Part shown: positions 56,001 through 64,000 of the stretch, one piece after another
Layout: every line of letters starts with the position of its first letter
Numbering within the stretch: the stretch's first letter is position 1
Assembly: GCA_037447125.1 (NCBI GenBank)
Contig: JBBIHG010000004.1
Span: 21,261-85,260 of the forward strand
Origin: UBA2029 sp037447125
Lineage (GTDB): Bacteria; Chloroflexota; Anaerolineae; Aggregatilineales; Aggregatilineaceae
DNA: 64,000 nucleotides
Direction: 5' to 3'
The notes under the pieces: generated by a model
What the model was told of the DNA's origin: nothing
The model's input: the letters and a program-made list of their open reading frames with translations, nothing else
Databases searched by the model: none
Translations under genes and position numbers: made by a program

Positions 56001-57827
56001 ATGGGTAAGCGCTACCGGCCACCCGCCGACGTTGCTGAGTACCGTGAGTCGCTGCTGGCGATCTTACACGAGGTCGTGCAGGAACCCAACCTGACGACCC
56101 CTCGCCTGCTCCAGATTCTTAAGGGACACCCGAAGGACGGGCAGGGGCTGTTCAACAAGAACGACCTGATTCACGCCTACCGGACATTGGCCGGAGCGCA
56201 TGGCCTGCCGCCCTACGACGTGGAGGTGCTCGCTCGCCTGCGCATGAAGCCGGTGCGCACCCTGTCGGGCGTGACGCCGGTCACGGTGCTGACCAAGCCC
56301 TACCCGTGCCCCGGCGAGTGCATCTTCTGCCCGAGCGATGTACGGATGCCCAAAAGCTACTTGGCCAGCGAGCCGGGCGCGCAGCGCGCCGGGCAGAATT
56401 TCTTCGACCCTTACCTGCAGGTCATGTCGCGGCTGGAGACGCTCTACGAGACCGGGCATCCGCTCGACAAGGTGGAGCTAATCATTCTGGGCGGCACCTG
56501 GTCGTTCTACCCGGAGACGTACCAGGTGTGGTTTGTCAAGCGCCTGTTCGACGCGCTGCACGATTTCGGCGCGGGCGTGGACCGGACGGACGAGGTGCGC
56601 GGCCTGCTACGCTCCGCCTCCCAACTTCACTCCGACCAGGTGACGCCGCCGGCGTTGCACGGGGCGGCACTGGAGCAGACGTACAACCAGGCGGTGCAGC
56701 AGATCTACCGCGCGGAAATGCAGCGCTCGCGCGAGCTGGCGCTGGTTGTAGCGCGTGGCGAGCGCCCGCGCACTGTCGTGGACGAATATGCTACCTGGGA
56801 AGAGCTGGCGGCGGCGCACCGCGAGAACGAGGTCGCGCCGATCCGCTGCGTGGGCCTGGTGGTGGAGACGCGCCCGGATCACATTGACGCGGCTGAAGTG
56901 ATCCGTATGCGGCGGCTGGGCGCGACGAAGGTGCAGATCGGCGTACAGAGCCTGGACGACGCAGTGCTGGCGATGAACCGGCGCGGACACACCGTCGCCA
57001 TGACGCGGCGAGCGATCCGGCTGCTGCGGCTGGCCGGGTTCAAGATTCACGCCCACTGGATGTCGAACCTGCACGGCTCGTCGCCGGAAGCGGACGTGGC
57101 GGACTACCGGCGGCTGTTCGCCGACCCGGACATCCGGCCCGACGAACTCAAGATTTACCCGTGCTCGCTGATTGAGAGCGCCGAGTTGATGCAGGTCTAC
57201 CAGCGCGGCGAGTGGGCACCGTACAGCGAGGAAGTGCTGCTCGAGGTGTTGCTCGCCAGCTTCCTCAGCACGCCCGAATACTGTCGCCTGACGCGCGTGG
57301 TGCGCGACATCCCCTCTACTGATATCGTCGTGGGCGACATGAAGCCCAACTTCCGGCAGACGGTCGAGGCGGCGCTCAAAGAGCGCGGCCTGCGCAGCCC
57401 GGACATTCGCGGGCGCGAGATTCGCGGCAGGGCCGTAGCGCCCGGCGATTTGAGTCTGGATGAGCTGCATTACGCGACTGGTGTGGGCGAGGAGGTTTTC
57501 CTGCAGCTCATCACCGCCGAGCGGCGCATTGCCGCTTTTTTGCGGCTATCGCTGCCCCAGGCCGATCCCATCGTGCCGGAACTGGCGGGCGCGGCGATGA
57601 TCCGCGAAGTGCATGTCTATGGGCAGGCGGTGGCTATCGGCGAGGCGGAGGACGGCAAGGCCCAACACAGCGGCCTGGGCACGCGCCTGATCGAGCGGGC
57701 GGCGGAGCTTGCCAGCGCGCGCGGCTACGCGCACCTGGCGGTGATTTCAGCGGTCGGCACGCGCGAGTATTACCGCAAGCGTGGCTTCAGCGATGGGGCG
57801 CTGTACCAGATACGCCCACTGACCTGA
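56001..57827 (+). CDS. elp3: Elp3: radical SAM / GNAT tRNA wobble-uridine modification enzyme
   Basis: A 608-residue protein with both Elp3 domains. The radical SAM cluster is CPGECIFCPSD (CxxxxCxxC with the preceding proline-rich KPYPCPGE) near residue 105, followed by VELIILGGTWSFYP and the long core GLVVETRPDHIDAAEV. The C-terminal GNAT acetyltransferase region includes GLGTRLIERAAELASARGY and AVGTREYYRKRGFSDG. Elp3 acetylates and carboxymethylates U34 of tRNA; in eukaryotes it is the Elongator catalytic subunit. Stand-alone bacterial Elp3 is known from Chloroflexota such as Dehalococcoides, which supports the taxonomic guess. Confidence 0.94.
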   Translation: MGKRYRPPADVAEYRESLLAILHEVVQEPNLTTPRLLQILKGHPKDGQGLFNKNDLIHAYRTLAGAHGLPPYDVEVLARLRMKPVRTLSGVTPVTVLTKPYPCPGECIFCPSDVRMPKSYLASEPGAQRAGQNFFDPYLQVMSRLETLYETGHPLDKVELIILGGTWSFYPETYQVWFVKRLFDALHDFGAGVDRTDEVRGLLRSASQLHSDQVTPPALHGAALEQTYNQAVQQIYRAEMQRSRELALVVARGERPRTVVDEYATWEELAAAHRENEVAPIRCVGLVVETRPDHIDAAEVIRMRRLGATKVQIGVQSLDDAVLAMNRRGHTVAMTRRAIRLLRLAGFKIHAHWMSNLHGSSPEADVADYRRLFADPDIRPDELKIYPCSLIESAELMQVYQRGEWAPYSEEVLLEVLLASFLSTPEYCRLTRVVRDIPSTDIVVGDMKPNFRQTVEAALKERGLRSPDIRGREIRGRAVAPGDLSLDELHYATGVGEEVFLQLITAERRIAAFLRLSLPQADPIVPELAGAAMIREVHVYGQAVAIGEAEDGKAQHSGLGTRLIERAAELASARGYAHLAVISAVGTREYYRKRGFSDGALYQIRPLT

Positions 57828-57923
57828 CGCGCCCGACCGCGCAACCGAAGAGCATCTTTCGCGTAGTCATCAAGCAAAGACTTGCAAGCCACAACCGTTA
57901 GCTCATACCTCCAGGACGAACCT

Positions 57924-58739
57924 ATGGCCGAACTCCAGCCCTCCAAGCCCGATAGTCTCCCCGCAGAGCGCCCGCCGGGTAAGGCCGCCCGACCCGCCGA
58001 GGTACCGCCGCGCCGCAAGCGCCGCCCCTCCAGCCCGCCGCCGCGCGGCTGCTGGAGCACGTGCGCCCTCTTCGCCGGGGCGTCGCTGCTGGTGCTGACG
58101 GTCGTGCTGGCCTGCATGGCGCTAGTGGTAACGGTCGGTGTGGCGGACTTCCTGGGAGACCCGGCGGACAACTTCCTGGCCATCTTCGGGTTCGATAGTA
58201 ATGCCGAGCCGATGGTTGTGGACAGCCGGACGGTCGTGCTGGACATCCAGAAGCTCGCGTTGCTGGAGACAGTCCGCAGCGGCATTGTCATCACCAAGAC
58301 AGTGGTGGATAGTGGGGCCGCGCCCGACGCAGAGATGAACGTCAGCTTTGTGGGGACGGTCAAGGCGGGGATTGACCTGGCGCAGATGGGCGAGGACGAC
58401 ATCGCCATCGGCACCGACGGGGTGCTGACCGTGATCCTGCCCCCGGCGCAGATCACCCATTGCGGCCTGGGCAAGCCCGAAGTGCATTCCTGGGATTGCC
58501 GGGGCTGGGCGGGTTTGCAGGATTGCGGCGGGCGCTTCCGGCGGATGCAGAGCGAAGCCTACGACCGCGCGATGGGCGACCTGCTCGAAACCGCCGCAAC
58601 GCTTAATCTGCCAGGGCTGGCGACGCAGAACGCCCAGGCCACGCTGTTCGATCTGCTGCAGCGGCTCGGCTTCGAGCAGGTCGTGTTCCAGACAAACGCG
58701 GAGACGCTGCCCCCAGATTCCTCGTGCCTGCCGGGCTAG
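57924..58739 (+). CDS. DUF4230 membrane-anchored protein
   Basis: A 271-residue protein. The first 40 residues are Pro/Arg rich, then comes a hydrophobic helix (about 46-72). An extracytoplasmic domain includes the DUF4230 core DSRTVVLDIQKLALLETV, VSFVGTVKAGIDLAQMGEDD and VLTVILPPAQITHC. The pattern of hydrophobic strands and a terminal FEQVVFQTN matches that family of unknown function. ATG 57924 is the start; its stop overlaps the convergent lipoyl gene by 4 bases. Confidence 0.85.
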   Translation: MAELQPSKPDSLPAERPPGKAARPAEVPPRRKRRPSSPPPRGCWSTCALFAGASLLVLTVVLACMALVVTVGVADFLGDPADNFLAIFGFDSNAEPMVVDSRTVVLDIQKLALLETVRSGIVITKTVVDSGAAPDAEMNVSFVGTVKAGIDLAQMGEDDIAIGTDGVLTVILPPAQITHCGLGKPEVHSWDCRGWAGLQDCGGRFRRMQSEAYDRAMGDLLETAATLNLPGLATQNAQATLFDLLQRLGFEQVVFQTNAETLPPDSSCLPG

Positions 58740-59557
58740 AACCGCCCGTTCCACGTCTCGGCGGCGTACTGCTCCTCCCGCAGTCGGGCGACCCTAGCGG
58801 TCTCTTCTGCAATCAGAGCGTCAACCTGTTCCAGCGCGAGATCGAAGACCTGGCGGAAGCTGGCGGCCATGACCTCTGCCGTTTCATCCCAGGAGACGAT
58901 GCGTCCTAGTGCGCGCTCTAGCGTCGTGGCGCGCTCAGCGACGCGCGCTCGCACCCGGGCGCGCTGCTCGTCGCTGGCGAAGACCAGCGCGTCGCAGATG
59001 CGAGCGATGTCCCCGCCGAGCGGGAGCGTGCCGTGCTGAAGCACCGCGCCGAACTTGCGCACCTGGGCGCTGCCGATCAGCTTGCAGCCCTCCACGGTGA
59101 TCTCATAATGACTGGGAATCTCGAAACAGACCGGTCCGCCGGACGCGCCGTGGCCATCAACGCGCTTGTCGGCTTCGGGCGCAATTCCCAGTGTCTGCAG
59201 GCCAGCGACCAGCGCCGTGCTGAGGCGGCGGTAGCTTTCCACGATGCCGCCAGCGACGACAGGGTCCTCGGCGGGCAGGGCAACGCTGTAGGTCAGTTCA
59301 TCGGTGTGCAGGATGGCCCGCCCGCCGGTCATACGCCGGACGAGGTCCCAGCCGCGCGCTGCCAACCGCGCGCGATCCACGTCGGCGACGGGCTGCGTGT
59401 AGCCCAGCGATAGGCAGGGGGGAGTCCAGGCGAAGAAGCGCAGCGTGGGCGGGACGCGCCCGGCGGCGACGGCCTCCATGATCGCCTGGTCAATGGCCAT
59501 GTTCAGGGGGCCGTCAACGGGCGGCGTGATCAGCAGCCGCCAGCGTGCTTGAGTCAT
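58736..59557 (-). CDS. Octanoyltransferase LipM-like / lipoate-protein ligase A family
   Basis: A 273-residue BPL/LplA-fold acyltransferase. LSLGYTQPVADVDRARLAARG, VRRMTGGRAILHTDELTYSV, and PVCFEIPSHYEITVEGCKLI are visible; the cysteine in the last motif and the following GSAQVRKFGAVLQHG match LipM octanoyltransferases, which move octanoyl groups from acyl carrier protein to lipoyl domains. LplA ligases lack this cysteine. LipM is therefore favoured but not proven. ATG 59557 starts the first strand. Confidence 0.88.
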   Translation of the reverse strand: MTQARWRLLITPPVDGPLNMAIDQAIMEAVAAGRVPPTLRFFAWTPPCLSLGYTQPVADVDRARLAARGWDLVRRMTGGRAILHTDELTYSVALPAEDPVVAGGIVESYRRLSTALVAGLQTLGIAPEADKRVDGHGASGGPVCFEIPSHYEITVEGCKLIGSAQVRKFGAVLQHGTLPLGGDIARICDALVFASDEQRARVRARVAERATTLERALGRIVSWDETAEVMAASFRQVFDLALEQVDALIAEETARVARLREEQYAAETWNGRF

Positions 59558-59602
59558 CGCGAACCTTACTCCTCAGGCGGAATCTCATCGCCGAACAGCA
59601 GG

Positions 59603-59608
59603 ATTGTA
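59603..59608 (-). promoter_or_regulatory. Possible -10 box for the LipM-like gene
   Basis: The - strand reads TACAAT about 46 bases upstream of the ATG; the matching -35 (AGCACA, 17-base spacing) is weak. It adjoins the divergent promoter of the LCP gene. Confidence 0.4.
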
Positions 59609-59624
59609 GCACACTGGTAGGAGA

Positions 59625-59652
59625 TTGTGCTTTGGTCGTTTAACGCTACAAT
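59625..59652 (+). promoter_or_regulatory. Predicted promoter for LCP gene, possibly leaderless
   Basis: TTGTGC (59625-59630) and TACAAT (59647-59652) are 16 bases apart. The predicted start point, 7-8 bases after the -10, coincides with the ATG at 59660, and no ribosome-binding sequence lies between. Confidence 0.5.
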
Positions 59653-59659
59653 ACCAGGT

Positions 59660-60991
59660 ATGACCGCAGTGGAGCCACCTATCTCGCCTGAGGACCCGGC
59701 GAAGACGCAGCAGCACATGGTTGCCGTGCCTCCGCCCGATGCGGCGGGGGTACCGCCGCGCCCACCGAAGGCTGCGCCAGCCGCCGGGCACTGGTACAGC
59801 TTCCCCAGTCAGCCTCCGGCGATGCCCTCACCGGAACCGCTCGCTACCCCACTCTATGCGCGCGGGCGGGGCCGCAGCAAGACCGCCCGCGATCGCGTTC
59901 AGCGGCGCAAGGTGCGGCGCGAGCTTGGCGCGCCTGATGACTGGGCCTGGGTGATCATCGCTTCGGCGCTGCTGGGTCTGACCGTCATCATGAGCATGGT
60001 CGTGTTCTTCCTGCTGCAGGCGACACGCGAGGCGCAGGGGACGGTGGCAACCAGCGGGCCGCCGCAGGAGCCAACTTCGGTGCTGTATGGCCCTGGGGGA
60101 GTGCTGGCTTCGTCCGAAGAGGGTCTGGTGGGCGGGATGCTGGGCGATGGCCAGAGCATGATCATCCGCCCCTGGGACGGAAGAGACCGCTTCACCGTGC
60201 TGGTGATGGGTATGGACTGGCGTCCGGGCGAGTTTGGCGCGTCGGTGCGCACCGACACCATGATTCTGATCAGCCTGGACCCACGCACGAACACGGTGGG
60301 GATGCTCAGCATCCCGCGCGACCTGTATGTGGATGTGCCCGGTTATGGACCGCAGCGCATTAACGCGGCGTATAGCGCGGGTGAGCTGGAAGGCCCTGGC
60401 GGTGGGCCACGCCTGGCCATGCAGACCGTACAATACAACCTGGGCATCCGGGTGAATGAGTTTGTGCTGGTCAACTTCGACACCTTCATCCGGGTGATTG
60501 ACCTGATCGGCGGAGTTAACGTCCAGGTCCCCTACGAGATCTATGATCCGCTGTATCCAGACATGAACTATGGGTACGATCCATTCTACATTGAAGCGGG
60601 CTGGCACCAGTTGGACGGCGCGACGGCTCTCAAGTATGCTCGCAGCCGCCATACCAGCGACGATATCGATCGCAGTCGCCGCCAGCAGCAGGTCATCTAC
60701 GCTATTCGAGACAAGATCACGGCCTACAACATGATCCCTGAGCTGGCTGTTCAAGCGCCCGCGCTGTGGTCTGAATTGAGGGGCGGCATTGACACGGGCC
60801 TGGGGCTTGACCAGGTCTTGCAGTTGGCGTGGTGGGTCAAGGACATCCCGGCGGCGAATTACCGGAGTGCTGTGCTGGGGTGGGAATACGTCATCCCGAC
60901 GAACTGGCAGGGCCAGGAGATTCTGGTCCCGAACCGGTCGAAGCTTGGGCCGCTGATGGCTGAGGTGTTCGGGTCTGATTACGGCCAGTAA
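59660..60991 (+). CDS. LytR-CpsA-Psr (LCP) family protein
   Basis: A 443-residue single-pass membrane protein. A cytoplasmic Pro-rich region (1-95) is followed by a hydrophobic helix near 98-120 and the LCP catalytic domain: FTVLVMGMDWRPGEFGASVR, TDTMILISLDPRTNTVGMLS, SIPRDLYVDVPGYG, and ALKYARSRHTSDDIDRSRRQ with its conserved arginines. LCP proteins attach glycans from polyprenyl-phosphate carriers to the cell wall or surface, which suits the WecA-like and glycosyltransferase genes in the window. A terminator follows. Confidence 0.94.
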   Translation: MTAVEPPISPEDPAKTQQHMVAVPPPDAAGVPPRPPKAAPAAGHWYSFPSQPPAMPSPEPLATPLYARGRGRSKTARDRVQRRKVRRELGAPDDWAWVIIASALLGLTVIMSMVVFFLLQATREAQGTVATSGPPQEPTSVLYGPGGVLASSEEGLVGGMLGDGQSMIIRPWDGRDRFTVLVMGMDWRPGEFGASVRTDTMILISLDPRTNTVGMLSIPRDLYVDVPGYGPQRINAAYSAGELEGPGGGPRLAMQTVQYNLGIRVNEFVLVNFDTFIRVIDLIGGVNVQVPYEIYDPLYPDMNYGYDPFYIEAGWHQLDGATALKYARSRHTSDDIDRSRRQQQVIYAIRDKITAYNMIPELAVQAPALWSELRGGIDTGLGLDQVLQLAWWVKDIPAANYRSAVLGWEYVIPTNWQGQEILVPNRSKLGPLMAEVFGSDYGQ

Positions 60992-61012
60992 GAGAGGTAT
61001 CGCGTCACCTGG

Positions 61013-61036
61013 GAGGGAGCGCAGCCTCCCTCTTTT
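61013..61036 (+). terminator. Rho-independent terminator after LCP gene
   Basis: A 7-base-pair stem GAGGGAG (61013-61019) with CTCCCTC (61026-61032) and a 6-base loop is followed by TTTT. Confidence 0.7.
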
Positions 61037-61131
61037 GCATGGGCACTGGGCAGCGCGGGTAAAGGGTTGTCTGGTGGGGCATCCCCCGGTCGGCATCCGG
61101 CATCCTTTCTACATCTGGAGTGGGCATCCGA

Positions 61132-63069
61132 ATGAGAGCACTGCAGCAGATCGTCGCTGCGCTGCGCGCGAACAAGCGCGCCCTGGCGCAGCCCTACTAT
61201 GTGCCTGGGCTGTGGGTAGATCACGAGCATCCGCCAGCCCAGGCCGTCAACCCCTATGATTTCTATGCCGAGAAGATCGCCGCGATCTGGGACCAGCCGG
61301 CGCAACCGCTGATTCAGAGCGCCGGCGGCGCGTGGACGCGCTACGCGATCGTCTACAACCTGTTTCCGCGTGTCAGTGCTGCGTTCGATCACGCCCAGGA
61401 TGGTGCGCTGAGCATTGGCCCCTCGCCCGATGGGTGGCGCGAGACGGGGACGCTGCTCAAGAGCATCGCGCTGCTGCCCTACATTCGCAGCCTGGGGATC
61501 AACACAGTGCACCTGCTGCCGATCACGGCGGTGGGGCAGGATGGCAAGAAAGGCACCCTGGGATCGCCCTATGGCATCCGCGATCCGTATGCCCTGGACG
61601 AGAACCTGGACGAGCCGGCGCTGGCGCTGCCGGTGGATGTGCTGTTCGCCGGGTTTGTCGAGGCGGCGCATCACCTGGGAATGCGCGTGGTTATGGAGTT
61701 CGTCCTGCGTACCGCCTCCAAAGACGGGGCCTGGATCGGCGCGCATCCGGAGTGGTTCTACTGGATCCGCGAGGACGTGCCGGATCGCGCAATGGGCAGC
61801 GAGGCCCCAGATTCCTACGGCAACCCGATCTTCCCGCCGGAAGTGCTGGTCAAGATCAAGGAGAAGATCGCTCGTGGGGATTTCAGGGCGCTGCCGCCGC
61901 CTCCAAAGCGCTACCGGGCCATGTTCGCGCCCCCGCCTCGCCCTGACCAGGTGTGGATGGAGGACGGGCGTTGGGTGGGGCAGCTTGCCGACGGCACGCG
62001 CGTGCGCGTTCCCGGCGCGTTCACCGACTGGCCGCCCGATGACAACCAGCCACCCTGGACCGATGTCACGTACCTGCGCATGTACGATCACCCGGACTTC
62101 AACTATATCGCCTATAACACGCTGCGCATGTACGACGAGCGACTGGCCCGCCCGGAGAACGCCGTCACTCCGCTCTGGGATGCCGTCGCGGGCGTGATCC
62201 CGCACCACCAACGCGAGTTCGGCATTGACGGCGTGATGATTGACATGGGGCATGCGCTGCCAATGCCACTCAAGCAGCGCATCGTCGAGTCGGCGCGCGC
62301 AATTGACCCGGATTTCGCCTTCTGGGATGAGAACTTCGTCATCGGGCAGACGAGCGTGGACGAGGGGTACAACGCCGTGCTTGGCTATCTCGTCTTCGAC
62401 TTCCACCAGCCCGAAAAACTGCGCGAGTTCCTGGGCAGGCTGGCCAGCGAGCGCCTGGCGCTGCCCTTCTTCGCCACAGCGGAAAGTCATAACACGCCGC
62501 GCGCCGCTGTCCAGCCCTACCCGCTCCAGTACGTGCACTACGCGCTGGCCTTCAGCATCCTGGTGCCGGGCATTCCCTTCATCCATAGCGGTTTCGAGCT
62601 GATGGAGACCAAGCCGATCAACACTGGGCTGGGCTTCACTGACGAGGTGATCCGCGAGCATCCCGCCGAGTCGCTACCGCTGTTCAGCGAGTGGGCGTTT
62701 GACTGGACGCGGCCCGGGAATCTTGTGGGCTCAGTGCGCTACGCGCTCAAGCTCCGCCAGCGGTATGCGGAACTGCTCAGCGATCCCGATCCAGGGACGG
62801 TCTTCGTCGGCTACAGCGATAATCCGGCGATGATCATCTTCGCCCGCCAGAACAGCACCGAGACCCTGGTCATCGCGGCCAGTGCCAGCTTTGCCACGCG
62901 CGAAGAGGGGCGGGCGTTCCTGCCCGTCTGCGAGTGCGATCTCGCACCGCTGTGGGGTACCGATGCTGTCCACCGGGGGCGCGGCGCGGTCCATTTCGAC
63001 GTCAGTCTGGGCAACGGGCACATGCTCATTCTGGAGGGTGGGGAGGGTTTTCCGCGGCTGAACAAATGA
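61132..63069 (+). CDS. Alpha-amylase-fold (GH13-superfamily-like) protein with atypical catalytic motifs
   Basis: A 645-residue protein with the glycoside hydrolase barrel pattern. IRSLGINTVHLLPITAVG and GSPYGIRDPYALDENL begin the barrel. GIDGVMIDMGHALP corresponds to the nucleophile region, and FAFWDENFVIG to the general-acid region with its glutamate. Usual GH13 signatures are altered: motif I reads VVMEFVLRTAS, the arginine two residues before the nucleophile is methionine, and the last NHD-type motif is SHN in AESHNTPR. GAWIGAHPEWFYWI recalls GlgE maltosyltransferases. It may be a divergent glucan enzyme or a non-catalytic relative. ATG 61132 has GGAG 11 bases upstream. Confidence 0.75.
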   Translation: MRALQQIVAALRANKRALAQPYYVPGLWVDHEHPPAQAVNPYDFYAEKIAAIWDQPAQPLIQSAGGAWTRYAIVYNLFPRVSAAFDHAQDGALSIGPSPDGWRETGTLLKSIALLPYIRSLGINTVHLLPITAVGQDGKKGTLGSPYGIRDPYALDENLDEPALALPVDVLFAGFVEAAHHLGMRVVMEFVLRTASKDGAWIGAHPEWFYWIREDVPDRAMGSEAPDSYGNPIFPPEVLVKIKEKIARGDFRALPPPPKRYRAMFAPPPRPDQVWMEDGRWVGQLADGTRVRVPGAFTDWPPDDNQPPWTDVTYLRMYDHPDFNYIAYNTLRMYDERLARPENAVTPLWDAVAGVIPHHQREFGIDGVMIDMGHALPMPLKQRIVESARAIDPDFAFWDENFVIGQTSVDEGYNAVLGYLVFDFHQPEKLREFLGRLASERLALPFFATAESHNTPRAAVQPYPLQYVHYALAFSILVPGIPFIHSGFELMETKPINTGLGFTDEVIREHPAESLPLFSEWAFDWTRPGNLVGSVRYALKLRQRYAELLSDPDPGTVFVGYSDNPAMIIFARQNSTETLVIAASASFATREEGRAFLPVCECDLAPLWGTDAVHRGRGAVHFDVSLGNGHMLILEGGEGFPRLNK

Positions 63070-63085
63070 GGGCCGGCTGGCGGAG

Positions 63086-63120
63086 CGGCGGGACATCTCT
63101 CAGAGATGCCCCGCCGTTGT
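63086..63120. terminator. Bidirectional hairpin between amylase-like gene and adk
   Basis: Arms CGGCGGGACATCTCT (63086-63100) and AGAGATGCCCCGCCG (63102-63116) pair with one mismatch between convergent genes, followed by TTGT on the + strand. Confidence 0.55.
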
Positions 63121-63137
63121 GATGGCCCCGCCTGGGG

Positions 63138-63716
63138 TTAGTGGAGCGCAGCCCTGAGCAGGTTGCGGACATCTTGGTAGACGGTCTCAATGGGCCGGTT
63201 GGCGTCCAGCGAGCGAACCAGACCGGCGCGCTGGCGGTAGTAGGGCATGACGCTGGCCTCGACCTGGACGTGGTCGTTCAGGCGCTTCGCGATGACCTCT
63301 GGCCGGTCGTCGGCGCGACCTTCCTGGCGACCCATCAGGCGCTGGCGCGACACGCTCATCGGCAGTACGAAGTCCACGACCAGGTCAAGCTGGCCGCCCA
63401 GCTCATGCAGCAAATCGTCCAGGGCTTTGGCCTGGGCAGCGGTGCGCGGGAAGCCGTCGAAGATGGCGCCGGTCCGCACGTCCGGCTGGGCCAGGCGTTC
63501 GCGGACCATGCCGATGGTGATCTCGTCGGGGACCAGCGCCCCTTGGCTCATGAACTCCTGGGCCCGCAGCCCCAGCGGGGACTTCTCGCCGAGATGCTTG
63601 CGGAAGAGCTCGCCCGTCGAAATCTGCACCAGGCCGAGCTCGTCGGCCACCCGCTTGGCCTGAGTACCCTTGCCGCAGCCAGGCGGCCCAAAGAAGACCA
63701 CGAATGTCGGTGCCAT
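63138..63716 (-). CDS. adk: Adenylate kinase (short-lid form)
   Basis: A 192-residue kinase for ATP + AMP = 2 ADP. The P-loop is FFGPPGCGKGTQAKRVA at residues 8-24, the AMP site ISTGELFRKHL, and FDGFPRTAAQAKALD is the signature. The lid is short (RQEGRADDRPEVIAKRL) with no zinc cysteines. ATG 63716 has GAGGGAG 5 bases upstream. It stands alone, not in the ribosomal protein operon where adk is often found. Confidence 0.96.
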   Translation of the reverse strand: MAPTFVVFFGPPGCGKGTQAKRVADELGLVQISTGELFRKHLGEKSPLGLRAQEFMSQGALVPDEITIGMVRERLAQPDVRTGAIFDGFPRTAAQAKALDDLLHELGGQLDLVVDFVLPMSVSRQRLMGRQEGRADDRPEVIAKRLNDHVQVEASVMPYYRQRAGLVRSLDANRPIETVYQDVRNLLRAALH

Positions 63717-63769
63717 AAGAACTCCCTCAAGTGCGTGGTGACGAAGATCGCAGAGTGACTGACGGCACG

Positions 63770-63797
63770 ATTGTACCTGGAGCTCCGCACCAGACAA
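63770..63797 (-). promoter_or_regulatory. Predicted promoter for adk
   Basis: On the - strand TTGTCT (63797-63792) and TACAAT (63775-63770) are separated by 16 bases, with a predicted leader of about 45 bases. Confidence 0.45.
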
Positions 63798-63847
63798 ACC
63801 GCGCTAGTACATCAGGGCGGAAATCGGTGCGCGGTTGGGCCTGATTG

Positions 63848-63943
63848 ACCCCCTATCCCCCCGGCCCCCTTTCCCCGCTCGCGGAGAAAGGGGGAGCAGA
63901 CTCAAGTCCCTCCCTGCTGGCGGGGAGGGATTTAGGGTGGGGT
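63848..63943. repeat. Structured intergenic element, relative of 34325-34420
   Basis: Contains two exact hairpins: CCCCCTTTC (63865-63873) with 63886-63894, and TCCCTCCC (63907-63914) with 63923-63930. They are enclosed by imperfect ACCCCCTA / TAGGGTGGGGT arms. Nothing coding is seen from the adk promoter to the window end. Confidence 0.65.
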
Positions 63944-64000
63944 AGACCATCGAACAGCCACTGGTGGACTTCCGCCAACGTGCACTAGAGCAGCTTGAGC

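Noticed and set aside
1..64000. tRNA, rRNA, CRISPR arrays, insertion sequences or prophage genes
   Set aside because: No T-loop signatures in clover-leaf context, no regularly spaced direct repeats, and no transposase, integrase or cas-like proteins were found by reading the window.

Overview
The window is 64 kb of GC-rich DNA that is almost fully coding. I see no rRNA, tRNA, CRISPR array, transposase, phage gene or replication origin. The gene content suggests a free-living bacterium of the phylum Chloroflexota, probably Anaerolineae-like. Pointers are a bacterial Elp3, the ruvB-DUF2905-queA order, archaeal-type phosphoglycerate mutase (ApgM), F420 biosynthesis genes, LipM-type octanoyltransferase, TIGR01906 and DUF4230 membrane proteins, and a TagO/WecA-like transferase beside upp. 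This assignment is an inference from gene content.

Region 1 (1-25723, all + strand, 23 genes) is the most interesting part. It is an accessory metabolic island that joins two systems. The first resembles the selenium-dependent molybdenum hydroxylase / purine-catabolism cluster (yqeA-ssnA-xdhD-yqeB-yqeC-mocA of E. coli): the end of a carbamate kinase, two fold-type II PLP enzymes, SsnA amidohydrolase, an XdhD-type hydroxylase, XdhC, an FAD + [2Fe-2S] fusion subunit, a second molybdopterin subunit, YqeB, and a YqeC-MocA fusion. The second, lying inside the first, is a set of coenzyme F420 genes: NpdG, CofE, an FbiB-C-like flavoreductase, CofD, CofC and an F420-dependent luciferase-like oxidoreductase. 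It is translationally coupled to ssnA. The FO synthase genes (cofG/cofH or fbiC) and selD are not in the window.

Region 2 (25720-33239) is mostly housekeeping: a membrane protein, purine nucleoside phosphorylase, queA, DUF2905, ruvB, a divergent promoter region, uracil phosphoribosyltransferase, a polyprenyl-phosphate sugar-1-phosphate transferase and a proline-rich membrane protein. Region 3 (33363-39673) is lower glycolysis: yvcK, gap, pgk and tpiA on the - strand, with apgM divergent from yvcK. Region 4 (39742-48883, - strand) holds two membrane proteins (one with a spermidine-synthase-like domain), a DUF58/MoxR pair, and a polysaccharide operon of rfbD and three glycosyltransferases with rnhB embedded.

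Region 5 (49235-64000) carries DUF177 and the primary sigma factor behind a perfect consensus promoter, an FHA protein with its own near-perfect promoter, moeA, a sulfite-oxidase-fold molybdoenzyme, mutY and a methyltransferase, elp3, a DUF4230 protein, a LipM-like acyltransferase, an LCP-family protein, an atypical alpha-amylase-fold protein and adenylate kinase. moeA and the sulfite-oxidase-like gene agree with the molybdenum theme of region 1. Several intergenic gaps hold long structured inverted repeats of at least two families. Recurrent TATAAT/TACAAT boxes show a conventional sigma-70 promoter pattern.
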